Source of the DNA: Microbulbifer guangxiensis
Lineage (GTDB): Bacteria > Pseudomonadota > Gammaproteobacteria > Pseudomonadales > Cellvibrionaceae
Direction of reading: 5' to 3'
Length of the DNA stretch: 64,000 nt
Assembly (NCBI RefSeq): GCF_021729075.1
Contig: NZ_JAJSAQ010000005.1
Location: 186,001-250,000, forward strand
Shown here: in pieces, positions 28,476 to 37,386 of the stretch
Layout of the letters: each line of letters opens with the position of its first letter
How positions within the stretch are numbered: position 1 is the stretch's first letter
The notes under the pieces: generated by a model
Database searches by the model: none
What the model saw: only the letters and a program-made list of their open reading frames with translations
Told to the model about the DNA's origin: nothing
Translations under genes and position numbers: made by a program

Positions 28476-30556
28476 TGGCGCAGGATTTTCTGGTTGAACT
28501 CGGCACCGAGGAGCTGCCGCCGACAGCACTGCGCACCCTGATGGAGGCATTTGCCGACGGTATCGCCCAGGGCTTGAAAGCCGCGGAACTGGAATATGGT
28601 GACCTCAAGGCTTATGCCGCCCCGCGTCGCCTGGCTGTTGCCGTTTCCGGTCTGGCCGAGAAGCAGCAGGACAAGCAGGTCGAGAAGCTCGGCCCCGCAG
28701 TGCAGGCCGCGTTCGACAAGGACGGCAAGCCGTCCAGGGCTGCCGAGGGCTTTGCGCGCAGTAATGGCGTCACCGTGGAGCAGCTGTCCCGCAAGGACAC
28801 CGACAAGGGTGAGCGCCTGGCGTTCATCAGTGAGCAGAAAGGTGCCGCAACCGACACCCTGCTGCCGGGTATCGTCGACAAGGCGCTGGCACAACTGCCG
28901 ATCCCCAAACGCATGCGCTGGGGTGCGCGCCGTGAGGAATTCGTGCGCCCGGTACACTGGCTGCTGATGCTGTTCGGTAACCGCGTCGTCGACGGTGAGG
29001 TACTGGGCCTGAAAGCCGGCAACACCACCCGCGGCCACCGCTTCCACTGCAACCGCGAGCTGGAGATTCACTCCGCCCAGGATTATGTACAGCAGCTGCG
29101 CGACCCGGGCTATGTGGTCGCCGACTTTGCCGAGCGCCGTGAGATGATCCTCGAGCAGGTCACTGCCGAGGCCCACAATGTCAACGGCGAGGCCGTGATC
29201 GATGACGATCTGCTGGACGAAGTGACCGCGCTGGTGGAGTGGCCGGTGGCCCTGACCGGCCGCTTCGAGGAACGTTTCCTCGAGGTACCCGCAGAAGCCC
29301 TGATCTCTTCCATGAAAGAGCACCAGAAGTATTTCCACGTGGTGGATGGCGACGGCCAGCTTCTGCCCTTCTTTATTACCGTGTCCAACATCGAGAGCCA
29401 GGATCCGGCCCAGGTAATCCATGGCAACGAGCGCGTCATCCGTCCGCGCCTCTCCGATGCCGCTTTCTTCTTTGAGACTGACAAGAAGACCAGCCTCGAG
29501 ACCCGTCGTGAAAAACTCAAGCAGGTCATTTTCCAGCAGAAGCTGGGCACGGTGTACGACAAGACCGAGCGGCTGGCGCGGCTGGCCCCGGCCATTGCCA
29601 GGATGATTGGTGCGGACGAGGCCCAGGCGGAGCGCGCCGCGACCCTGTGCAAATCCGATCTGGTCACCGAAATGGTGTTCGAGTTTGCCGACATGCAGGG
29701 CATTGCCGGCTACTACTACGCGGAAAACGACGGCGAAGCCCTCGACGTGGCGAAAGCCATGTACGAACAGTACATGCCCAAGTTCGCCGGTGATGAGCTG
29801 CCGAAGAGCGATATCGGTACCGTTATCGCCCTCGCCGACCGCCTGGATACCCTGGTGGGTATCTTCGGAATCGGCCAGCCCCCCAGCGGTTCCCGCGACC
29901 CGTTTGCCCTGCGCCGCGCCAGCCTGGGCATCATCCGCCTGCTGGTGGAAAAGAACCTGGACCTGGACCTGCGCGCACTGCTGGAACAGGCCCGTGACCA
30001 GTATCCGCGCACTGCTCTCGGTGAATACAACATGGTTGTCGACCAGACACTGGCCTATGTACTGGAGCGTTTCCGCGCCCGCTACGAGGACCAGGGTGTC
30101 CCGGCAGAGGTATTCATGGCAGTGGCTGCACGTCACCTGTCCCAGCCGCTGGATATCGACAACCGCGTGCAGGCGGTTTACGCCTTCAGCCAGCTGGCAG
30201 AGGCCCAGGCACTGGCGGCCGCCAACAAGCGGGTATCCAATATCCTGGCCAAGCTAGAGGGCGCGGCACCGAGCAAGGTGGACGAGAGCCTGCTGCAGGA
30301 GGATGCCGAGAAAGCTCTGTACCGTGCAGTGAACGACGCCCGCACCCAGGTGGCACCGATCTATGCCGAGCGGCGCTACACCGAGGGCCTGGCGGGCCTC
30401 GCCGGTATGCGGGAGACGGTGGATAGTTTCTTCGACCATGTCATGGTGATGTGCGACGACGAGGCCCTGCGCAACAACCGCCTGGCGCTGCTGGCCCAGT
30501 TGCGCGCCCTGTTCCTGGAAGTTGCCGACATTTCCCTGCTGGCACCGGCCAAGTAA
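28475..30556 (+). CDS. glyS: Glycine--tRNA ligase beta subunit
   Basis: tRNA-binding beta subunit of glycyl-tRNA synthetase, 693 residues, normal length (about 689). The N-terminus DFLVELGTEELPP is characteristic. The central HD-like domain and C-terminal DALR anticodon-binding domain (with NKRVSNILAK near 585-595) are present. It overlaps glyQ by one base and ends 6 bp before gmhB, so the three genes are likely one operon. Confidence 0.97.
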   Translation: MAQDFLVELGTEELPPTALRTLMEAFADGIAQGLKAAELEYGDLKAYAAPRRLAVAVSGLAEKQQDKQVEKLGPAVQAAFDKDGKPSRAAEGFARSNGVTVEQLSRKDTDKGERLAFISEQKGAATDTLLPGIVDKALAQLPIPKRMRWGARREEFVRPVHWLLMLFGNRVVDGEVLGLKAGNTTRGHRFHCNRELEIHSAQDYVQQLRDPGYVVADFAERREMILEQVTAEAHNVNGEAVIDDDLLDEVTALVEWPVALTGRFEERFLEVPAEALISSMKEHQKYFHVVDGDGQLLPFFITVSNIESQDPAQVIHGNERVIRPRLSDAAFFFETDKKTSLETRREKLKQVIFQQKLGTVYDKTERLARLAPAIARMIGADEAQAERAATLCKSDLVTEMVFEFADMQGIAGYYYAENDGEALDVAKAMYEQYMPKFAGDELPKSDIGTVIALADRLDTLVGIFGIGQPPSGSRDPFALRRASLGIIRLLVEKNLDLDLRALLEQARDQYPRTALGEYNMVVDQTLAYVLERFRARYEDQGVPAEVFMAVAARHLSQPLDIDNRVQAVYAFSQLAEAQALAAANKRVSNILAKLEGAAPSKVDESLLQEDAEKALYRAVNDARTQVAPIYAERRYTEGLAGLAGMRETVDSFFDHVMVMCDDEALRNNRLALLAQLRALFLEVADISLLAPAK

Positions 30557-30562
30557 GCCGCC

Positions 30563-31111
30563 ATGTCAGTCATCCTGCTGGACCGGGACGGGGTGATCAA
30601 TCACGAACCGGCGGGGGGCGTAACCTCCGCCGACGCGTGGGATCCCCTGCCGGGCAGCATCGAGGCGATCGCCGCGCTCAGCCGGGCCGGCTACCAGCTC
30701 GTGATCGCCACCAACCAACCGGGTCTGGCCCGGGGTGAGTTCGACCTGGACGACCTGGAAGCCATGCACGCCAAGATGCGGGCGCTGGTGGAGGATGCCG
30801 GCGGTGAGATCGCAGCCATCTTCTACTGCCCGCACGGACCTGACGATGGCTGTCGATGTCGCAAACCGGCCACCGGTATGCTCGACGCCATCGAGGCGGA
30901 ATTCGATACCAGCCTGCACGACTGTTATTTCGTCGGAGACCGTCTTCGCGACCTGCAGGCAGCGGTGGCCAAGGGCTGCAAGCCGGTGTTGGTACGCACA
31001 GGTCAGGGGGAAGCCACGCTTCGGTCCCTGCTGGAATCGCCAGATGCGGCGCTCGCCGAAACCACCGTGTTTGATGATCTGGCGGCGTTCTCACAATTTG
31101 TCCTGCTGTAG
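30563..31111 (+). CDS. gmhB: D-glycero-beta-D-manno-heptose 1,7-bisphosphate 7-phosphatase
   Basis: HAD-family phosphatase acting in ADP-heptose synthesis for lipopolysaccharide. It has 182 residues. The nucleophile motif DRDGVIN provides Asp7 and Asp9; motif II is ATNQ; the GmhB zinc site is complete (C89-x-H91 and C97-x-C99 in CPHGPDDGCRCRKP); motif IV is VGDRLRD. It follows glyS by 6 bp, as in Pseudomonas, where it was often called a histidinol-phosphatase-like gene. The lysophosphatidic acyltransferase that sits after it in Pseudomonas is absent here. Confidence 0.94.
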   Translation: MSVILLDRDGVINHEPAGGVTSADAWDPLPGSIEAIAALSRAGYQLVIATNQPGLARGEFDLDDLEAMHAKMRALVEDAGGEIAAIFYCPHGPDDGCRCRKPATGMLDAIEAEFDTSLHDCYFVGDRLRDLQAAVAKGCKPVLVRTGQGEATLRSLLESPDAALAETTVFDDLAAFSQFVLL

Positions 31112-31199
31112 GACGGTGTAGAGGTCGAGGATTCGGTCTGGCCAGCCGTTGAGCCCCAACGGAACGGGGTCGATTCGAATTCTTCGATGCATAGGCCCC

Positions 31200-31553
31200 T
31201 CAGGGGCCTTCCCGCAGCACCCCATCGCACACTACCCCGCTACCGTTCGCCATATGCACTGCGTAGTCGCGCGCGCCATAAGCCACCACCGCCCTGTGGC
31301 CGTTGATGACACTTGGCAGATAGCGGCGGCCAGGTTTGGGACAACCGAGGCTGCTGTCCTCCCAGCGCACAGCCTCGACGGACTGCAGCCGCAACTGCTC
31401 CTGGGGAACACCGACATAATCCGACACAATGCGCAGCGCCAGCTCTCCCGCCGCACGGGACGCGGGGCTTTCCGCCTCAGAGGCACTTGTCCTGGCTGCC
31501 AGCAGGCTCAAGAAGAGACAAAGCGCCAAGATAGGGATCAGTATTCGGAGCAT
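31200..31553 (-). CDS. Small secreted protein with SSLGCPKPG motif
   Basis: A 117-residue exported protein. The ATG at 31553 opens a signal peptide (MLRILIPILALCLFLSLL, cleavage probably near ARTSA). The mature part contains the short conserved-looking block RWEDSSLGCPKPGRRY, a pattern I know from small hypothetical proteins of several phyla (W-x-D-S-S-L-G-C-P-x-P-G). Two cysteines remain, one in the motif and one near the C-terminus (VVCDGVL), and could pair. The frame is open upstream but without a signal-like start. No function is known to me. Confidence 0.65.
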   Translation of the reverse strand: MLRILIPILALCLFLSLLAARTSASEAESPASRAAGELALRIVSDYVGVPQEQLRLQSVEAVRWEDSSLGCPKPGRRYLPSVINGHRAVVAYGARDYAVHMANGSGVVCDGVLREGP

Positions 31554-31811
31554 TGTGCACACCTCTGCGTCATGGGCTTTTAATCTTCGATGTTCTAGCC
31601 TGGCCCCAGTGCGAACGCCAAACTGAAGTGTCACGCTGATGTTCAAGGGGCCGGGCAGTCAGGACGAAAAGACCTGCGCTCTCTGCCACCTTTTTCTAGC
31701 ACCGGCGATTGGCGTGGCACCGATTAGACCGGAGCGTTACTAGTAAGCATAACCATCCGCAGCTTGCGCCACCGGATCGTCCTCAATCCCGGTTGGCCGG
31801 CGACTACCGCC

Positions 31812-32141
31812 CTACAGAAACATCGCACCGGCCAACCCCAGGGTTTTTCAGAAATAATTTTCAGCACTACCTGCCCAGTGCCCTCAGAATTCCAGAAGGG
31901 GTAAAAGAGGAGACAGAGCGGAATCGGGTAGAGCCCCATTCCCATCGCCAACTTTTTTCGACAGACCCGTGTCCGCGACCAGCATGATTACCACCAGACA
32001 CTCGAACACAAAGATTGCAGGAACAATGATCGCCGCACCCGGGATGGTTTTCCCGGCTCTCTCAATGACGACGTCAATGTTCGCCAAATTCGTCACGGCT
32101 GCAGAGATGAATAGAAAGGCAAGCAGTAGCCGCCGAAAAGA
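31812..32141 (-). pseudogene. Decayed DoxX-like membrane protein gene
   Basis: Reading leftward from 32141, one frame gives RRLLLAFLFISAAVTNLANI and continues through PAIFVFECLVVIMLVADTGLSKK, which resembles the first helices of DoxX/DoxD proteins. At the six-A run (minus strand, 31952-31957) the similarity moves to another frame (LAMGMGLYPIPLCLLFYPFWN). At the A run near 31848-31852 it moves back (TLGLAGAMFL) and then hits TAG at 31814-31812. No start codon precedes the block, because a TGA lies immediately upstream. Two frameshifts, a stop and a missing N-terminus make this a probable relic. The family call is by pattern only. Confidence 0.55.
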
Positions 32142-32305
32142 TCACTGTACCGCCGCAGGTTGGAAGAATGCTTCGTGGCGTCAGCGCCCCCGGCTGTTTG
32201 TGTTAGAGGTTCAGGTTGCTGCCGTCGTCTATTGCTACTGGCTACTGGTTGTTCCCCCTGAACCGACGCAGCTTAGAAACTTTTTTGGCAATATTTACAG
32301 CGACT

Positions 32306-34177
32306 TCATGCCCAGGTGCGCAGTCCAATCACCCCGTAATACAGCAGGTAAACCATAACGCTTCCGTGCAGGACAGCCCCAAGGGTGGAATGCCAGTAAG
32401 CCACCCGGTTCATCGCAACATTGCGCGCTCGATAGACCGTGTACAGCCCGGTCACAGAAAACACCGCAAACAGGACTGTGGCGGCCATGATGGCGACAGC
32501 GATCGAACTTGGCCTTGCCAGTATGACGATCGGGTCCGTATTAATGGCAACAGCCAGCAGCGCCACTGTCGTAATGATGCAGAGACTGCTCAGTAGTGGC
32601 CACATACGTACCTGTGTTGGCAGCCCGGCAGGAATTGCCTGGCGCAGGCGCCGGATTCCCCAGATCGGGAAAAACAGCAGCGAACTGGCCATATAACCGA
32701 TCCATGCGCCGCCTGTACCCAGCAGACCAAAGACCGAGGCCGCGCTCACCGGCTGGTAGGTGCGAGACTCGACCTGCAGTACTTTACCCGCCAGCGGGTC
32801 ACTGGCAATCGCGAGACCGGCCTGGTTAATGTCCCCCGGCCGGAACAGGCCCTCACTGACCGGGTAGTAGTATTCAGGATCTCCACCCAGCAGGGGTTTG
32901 CTGGCGATGCGGCCCTCGTCCACCGAAACCGATTCGATACCGAGGATCCGCCAGGCAAAATAGGGGGTCTGCTGGCGGGGATTGATGGGCATGTAGAAGC
33001 CTTCGATCTCCCCGGCATCGACGGCCAACGCAGTTTTCTGCTTCAGCGGTGGAGGGGTCAGGTTGCGGGTCTCGTAGGCGCGCACCAACCTGGAAATTTC
33101 CCGAAGTGCGGCAGTGTTATCGGCATTGATCATGATGGCGTGGCCGGTTTTTGCTTCGGGCAAATAAGCCAGGACACTCCGTCCCCCCCTGACGGCGCCC
33201 CGGTGCGCCCGGTAGACCCAGTGCTCGTAAACGGAAGAATAATTACTGAGGCCATAGCCCAGCTCCAGCCCCGCCCTGGCGCCATTGGTGCTGGTACTGC
33301 GCTCCATGCGAGCCAGCGACTCCGGCGACAGCAGCGCCTGCCCATCGACACGACCGCGATTGACAAAGAATGTGACAAACCTCGACATGTCGGCTGGCGA
33401 TACATTGATCGCACCTGAGGAGCGCAGTGAGATGTGCCAGTAACTTTGCGGTTCATTCTTCACGTATAACGTGGCGCCATGCTGCATCACATCGTCGGTC
33501 AGGCGATAGGTCACCGTTTCCATTCCCAGCGGGCGAAAAAATTGTTCCGCCACATACTCTTCAAAGTCCTGGCCTGTCACCTTCTGCACGATATAGGCGG
33601 CCACGGGCGGGCCCGCATTGCAATAGGCCATGCGGGTGCCGGGCTTCCAGCGCGACTTGCGCGAATGGGGATGAAAGTCCAGCCCCTGCTTGAGGCTGTA
33701 GGCCGGTTCGTTTTGGGCAAATTGTGGCAAGTGAATATCGTCCCATCCCGTCGTATGTTCGAGCAGGTGCACGATACGAATCGGATGAGTATCCTCCCAG
33801 GGATTCTCGTAGGCAATTTCCGGTGCCAAATCCGACAGCTTGTCGTCCAGAGACAGCCGTCCCTCCTCTACCAGCTTCAATACCGACAGGGACACGAACA
33901 TCTTTGATGTCGAGCCAATGCGGTACATCGTATCCGCATCCGCAGCAGTTCCCTCTGCGATGTTGGCCTTGCCCAGAGACCCCACCCAGACAGGACCGCT
34001 CTCGTCGACCATGGCAACGCCCACCGCCGGCACCTGGTGCCGCTCCATGACGTCCCTGATAGCGCTTTTGAGTTCAGTCAGCGTTGAGGGCTTGTTACCG
34101 GTGTCGGCGGCGAAAGTGAAGGCAGCGGTGAGCAAAAGTCCAGCCAAGGTGACGGTCAACCCGAGCAATCGAAGCAT
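32306..34177 (-). CDS. Beta-lactamase-fold serine hydrolase with C-terminal membrane domain
   Basis: A 623-residue class C beta-lactamase/penicillin-binding-protein-type hydrolase. A signal peptide covers about 1-23; the SxxK motif is S89-T-S-K92, the Y-x-N motif is Y185-C-N187, and an H-R-G triad (325-327) replaces the KTG box. The catalytic domain ends near 370, a linker domain follows to about 470, and four transmembrane helices fill 480-620. The active site should therefore face the periplasm while tethered to the inner membrane. Such proteins act as esterases or peptidases rather than as true beta-lactamases in many cases; the substrate is unknown. No neighbour supports a pathway. Confidence 0.88.
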   Translation of the reverse strand: MLRLLGLTVTLAGLLLTAAFTFAADTGNKPSTLTELKSAIRDVMERHQVPAVGVAMVDESGPVWVGSLGKANIAEGTAADADTMYRIGSTSKMFVSLSVLKLVEEGRLSLDDKLSDLAPEIAYENPWEDTHPIRIVHLLEHTTGWDDIHLPQFAQNEPAYSLKQGLDFHPHSRKSRWKPGTRMAYCNAGPPVAAYIVQKVTGQDFEEYVAEQFFRPLGMETVTYRLTDDVMQHGATLYVKNEPQSYWHISLRSSGAINVSPADMSRFVTFFVNRGRVDGQALLSPESLARMERSTSTNGARAGLELGYGLSNYSSVYEHWVYRAHRGAVRGGRSVLAYLPEAKTGHAIMINADNTAALREISRLVRAYETRNLTPPPLKQKTALAVDAGEIEGFYMPINPRQQTPYFAWRILGIESVSVDEGRIASKPLLGGDPEYYYPVSEGLFRPGDINQAGLAIASDPLAGKVLQVESRTYQPVSAASVFGLLGTGGAWIGYMASSLLFFPIWGIRRLRQAIPAGLPTQVRMWPLLSSLCIITTVALLAVAINTDPIVILARPSSIAVAIMAATVLFAVFSVTGLYTVYRARNVAMNRVAYWHSTLGAVLHGSVMVYLLYYGVIGLRTWA

Positions 34178-34576
34178 TCTGCAGAACTCCCCTGTTCTTT
34201 ATCGTTGCGTACTTCCTGTTGGCCTGAATGCTCACGCCGGAAACGATTTTCACGGACAAAGTAAAAGGCCAGCCCCGTGGTGGCACTGGCTGCACGGGAA
34301 CCAACATCACCTCCCTTGATATCACAACGCCGGGGCGAGGGCACAGAACAGCTCGGCTTTATGGATCTTTTCTGGCGTCATTTTCTGCCTGTGGTTATCG
34401 TCTGGGCTCGAAAGTTGCCTGCTGCCCACTTTGCACAGTCTGGTTTTCGGGGATTGGCGTTGAGACAAAGTTCTGGCCGCACCATCATTGCCCCGGTAAC
34501 GGGGATAACGGTGTCGGCCGGAGACTCCGGAGAGAGGAGTGAGAGGGGAAAAAATGAGAGGAGAGAAAAACTGCTG
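34178..34576. other. Intergenic region upstream of the hydrolase, downstream of rimO
   Basis: About 400 bp with no recognisable gene. It should contain the hydrolase promoter. The part next to rimO is strongly purine-biased on the plus strand (34531-34575), and a short palindrome CCGGAGACTCCGG lies at 34518-34530; neither makes a convincing terminator. Confidence 0.4.
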
Positions 34577-35941
34577 CTAAAGTTTTTCGCCCCACAGATC
34601 ATATTCGTCAGCATGGGTAACCCGCACGCGCACCTTGTCTCCGGGCTGCAGTGATTGCTCGCCATTCAGGTAGACCATCCCATCGATCTCCGGTGCGTCT
34701 GCCCAGCTGCGGCCGATGGCCCCTTCTTCATCGACTTCGTCGATCAGCACTTCGATCTCACGTCCGATCTTGCGCTGCAGACGCGCGGCGCTGATCTGTT
34801 GCTGGTGTGCCATAAAGCGCTCCCAGCGATCCTGCTTCACATCCTCCGGTACCGGGTCGGCGAGTGCATTCGCCGGTGCTCCGTCCACCGGGGAGTACTT
34901 GAAGCAGCCAACCCGGTCGAGCTGGGCCTCGCTCAGCCAGTCGAGCAGGTACTGGAAATCCTCCTCGGTCTCGCCGGGGAAGCCAACGATGAAGGTAGAG
35001 CGGATGGTCAGGTCGGGGCAGATTTCCCGCCACTTTTTGATTCGGGCCAGTGTCCGGTCCTCGAATGCGGGGCGTTTCATGGCCTTGAGAATTTTCGGCG
35101 CCGCATGCTGGAACGGGATATCCAGATACGGCAGCAACTTGCCCTCGGCCATCAGTGGGATGACGTCATCCACGTTCGGGTACGGGTAAACGTAATGCAG
35201 GCGCACCCATACGCCCATGGAAGACAGTGCCTCACAGAGCTCCAGCATGCGGGTCTTCACCGGGCGGCCATCCCAGAAATCCAGTTTGTATTTCAGGTCC
35301 ACGCCATAGGCACTGGTGTCCTGCGAGATCACCAGCAGCTCTTTCACACCGGCGTTGACCAGCCGCTCCGCCTCTCCGAGCACTTCACCCACCGGGCGGC
35401 TCACCAGCTTGCCGCGCATGCTGGGAATGATGCAGAAACTGCAGGAGTGGTTGCAGCCTTCAGAAATTTTGAGATAGGCGTAGTGGCGCGGCGTCAGTTT
35501 TATGCCCTGCGGCGGCACCAGGTCGACGAACGGGTCGTGCTCGGCCTGGGGTGGAACCACTTCATGGACGGCATTCACCACCTGCTCATACTGCTGCGGG
35601 CCGGTCACCGACAGCACACTGGGGTGGGTCTCGCGGATGGCGTCTTCCTCGACCCCCATACAACCGGTGACGATAACCTTGCCGTTTTCGTGCAGAGCCT
35701 CACCGATGGCGTCGAGAGACTCCTGCTTGGCGCTGTCGATAAAACCGCAGGTGTTGACCACCACAACATCGGCATCCTCGTAAGATGGAACAACCTGGTA
35801 ACCCTCCATGCGCAACTGGGTGAGGATGCGCTCAGAATCCACGGTCGCTTTCGGGCAACCGAGTGAAACGAATCCCACTTTGCCGGGCTGACCGGTATGC
35901 CGGCTTTGCTCGATCATCTCCGGCAGGTCTTTCTCGCGCAT
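34577..35941 (-). CDS. rimO: Ribosomal protein uS12 methylthiotransferase RimO
   Basis: Radical-SAM enzyme that adds a methylthio group to Asp88 of ribosomal protein S12. The 454 residues contain the N-terminal UPF0004 domain with three cluster cysteines (in [24 protein letters not shown] and TGCMGVEE), the radical-SAM motif CNHSCSFC near 162-169, and a C-terminal TRAM domain. The sequence [17 protein letters not shown] and the SAYGVDLKY region match RimO rather than MiaB. The ATG at 35941 has GGGAG 6 bases ahead. Confidence 0.96.
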   Translation of the reverse strand: MREKDLPEMIEQSRHTGQPGKVGFVSLGCPKATVDSERILTQLRMEGYQVVPSYEDADVVVVNTCGFIDSAKQESLDAIGEALHENGKVIVTGCMGVEEDAIRETHPSVLSVTGPQQYEQVVNAVHEVVPPQAEHDPFVDLVPPQGIKLTPRHYAYLKISEGCNHSCSFCIIPSMRGKLVSRPVGEVLGEAERLVNAGVKELLVISQDTSAYGVDLKYKLDFWDGRPVKTRMLELCEALSSMGVWVRLHYVYPYPNVDDVIPLMAEGKLLPYLDIPFQHAAPKILKAMKRPAFEDRTLARIKKWREICPDLTIRSTFIVGFPGETEEDFQYLLDWLSEAQLDRVGCFKYSPVDGAPANALADPVPEDVKQDRWERFMAHQQQISAARLQRKIGREIEVLIDEVDEEGAIGRSWADAPEIDGMVYLNGEQSLQPGDKVRVRVTHADEYDLWGEKL

Positions 35942-36112
35942 ATGTTCTCCCTGGCTGCCACGGGGGCGTCTTTGATAGCGTGGTTAAAAAGCGGGCAATT
36001 TTAGCGGTCGACGGCAGGCTTGCCTAGCATTTGAAATAGGCCCACAGTCACGTGCCGGATCGCACTCCGCGGTGGGCAGGACTGCGACAAATTTTCCCTT
36101 CTGGAGCCTGTC

Positions 36113-37288
36113 TTGACAGACATCATTCTAAACCGCGGTGCCGAGCGCCGCCTCAGGCGTGGCCACCTGTGGATTTACAGCAATGAGGTTGACACCAGGC
36201 GCTCGCCCCTGAAGGGCATAGAACCCGGCAGCCAGTGCGCTGTTACTGATAGCCAGGGCAAGCCGTTGGGCACCGCTTTCGTGAATCCAGCACAATTGAT
36301 CTGCGGGCGTCTGGTATCTCGACGCGGCCCGCTTGACCGGCAGCTGCTGGAGAAGCGACTGCGTGAGGCCCTGAACCTGCGCGAGCGGTATTTTCCCCAC
36401 CCCAGTTATCGCCTTGTGTATGGGGATTCTGACTGGCTGCCGGGACTGGTGGTGGATCGGTTCGTTGACGTCCTTGTGGTGCAGGTCAGTAACTGGGGAA
36501 TGGAGCGGTTACTGCCAGAGGTGATCGATATTCTCGACCAGCTGGTGCAGCCCAGCGGTATCCTGGTCCGCAATGACCACCAGGGCCGCTCGGTGGAAGA
36601 GATGCCACAGGTCAATGAAGTGATAAAAGGGAAGGTTGCGGAGCTGATACCGTTCGAAGAAAACGGTGTACCCCTGCTAGCACCCGTGCATCGTGGTCAA
36701 AAAACCGGTTGGTTCTACGATCACCGTGAGAATCGGGCTCTGCTGAATCGGTGGGTAAAACACAAGCGGGTGCTGGACCTGTTCTCCTATGCCGGAGGCT
36801 GGGGCGTACAGGCCCTCGTCCATGGTGCTGCGCACGCCACCTGTGTTGATGCCTCACAGCAGGCACTGGACTGGTGCCGCGCCAACGGCGAGCACAACCG
36901 GGCCAGCGATCGCCTGGAGACCGTGCGCGGCAAGGCGGTGGATGTCCTGAAGGAAATGGTCTCCGCCGGACAGCGCTATGACGTGGTCATCCTCGATCCG
37001 CCCGCGTTCATCAAGCGGCGCAAGGATCACAAGGCAGGCCTGGCCGCCTATCGCCATATCAATGAGCTTGCCATGCAATTGCTGGCGCCGGCCGGGTTGT
37101 TAGTGAGTGCTTCCTGCTCGATGCACCTCGGCGCCGATGAGCTGGCGGACTGCGTTCGCGGTGCCTCACGCAAGCTTGACCGCGACGCCTCAATTCTTGC
37201 CAGCGGCTACCAGGGGGCAGATCATCCCGTGCATCCCGCAATTCCCGAGACCCGCTACCTCAAAGCGCACTTCGTACACCTGCGCTGA
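36113..37288 (+). CDS. rlmI: Class I SAM-dependent rRNA methyltransferase, RlmI-like
   Basis: Probable 23S rRNA m5C1962 methyltransferase. Its 391 residues show an N-terminal PUA-like domain (about 1-75, RRLRRGHLWIYSNEV), a middle domain, and a Rossmann methyltransferase with motif I DLFSYAGGWGVQAL near 225-238 and motif IV DPPAF near 295-299. The start is TTG at 36113 with GGAG 6 bases upstream; no ATG fits. A bidirectional terminator follows the stop by about 40 bp. RlmI against other members of the COG1092 group cannot be fully separated by eye. Confidence 0.88.
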   Translation: MTDIILNRGAERRLRRGHLWIYSNEVDTRRSPLKGIEPGSQCAVTDSQGKPLGTAFVNPAQLICGRLVSRRGPLDRQLLEKRLREALNLRERYFPHPSYRLVYGDSDWLPGLVVDRFVDVLVVQVSNWGMERLLPEVIDILDQLVQPSGILVRNDHQGRSVEEMPQVNEVIKGKVAELIPFEENGVPLLAPVHRGQKTGWFYDHRENRALLNRWVKHKRVLDLFSYAGGWGVQALVHGAAHATCVDASQQALDWCRANGEHNRASDRLETVRGKAVDVLKEMVSAGQRYDVVILDPPAFIKRRKDHKAGLAAYRHINELAMQLLAPAGLLVSASCSMHLGADELADCVRGASRKLDRDASILASGYQGADHPVHPAIPETRYLKAHFVHLR

Positions 37289-37327
37289 GCAGTCGCAGCG
37301 CTCGCTGCCAGGCACAGGTCAGGAGAC

Positions 37328-37357
37328 AAAAAAGCCGCGGCAATGCCGCGGCTTTTT
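37328..37357. terminator. Bidirectional rho-independent terminator
   Basis: GCCGCGGC (37334-37341), loop AAT, GCCGCGGC (37345-37352), with six A before and five T after. It serves both rlmI on the plus strand and the TonB receptor gene on the minus strand. Confidence 0.92.
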
Positions 37358-37386
37358 GCTGGCTGTTTGAATAACGGCCGGGTCAA

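Noticed and set aside
28367-30136. A 589-codon open frame opposite glyS
   Set aside because: Antisense shadow of a conserved gene, explained by codon bias.
31884-32096. A 70-residue single-helix membrane protein started by GTG
   Set aside because: Better explained as the open part of a frameshifted DoxX-like relic, because similarity continues upstream of the GTG and, in another frame, downstream.
34518-34530. Palindrome CCGGAGACTCCGG as a terminator for rimO
   Set aside because: The loop would be a single base and no T-run follows the stem directly, so a functional terminator is not supported.
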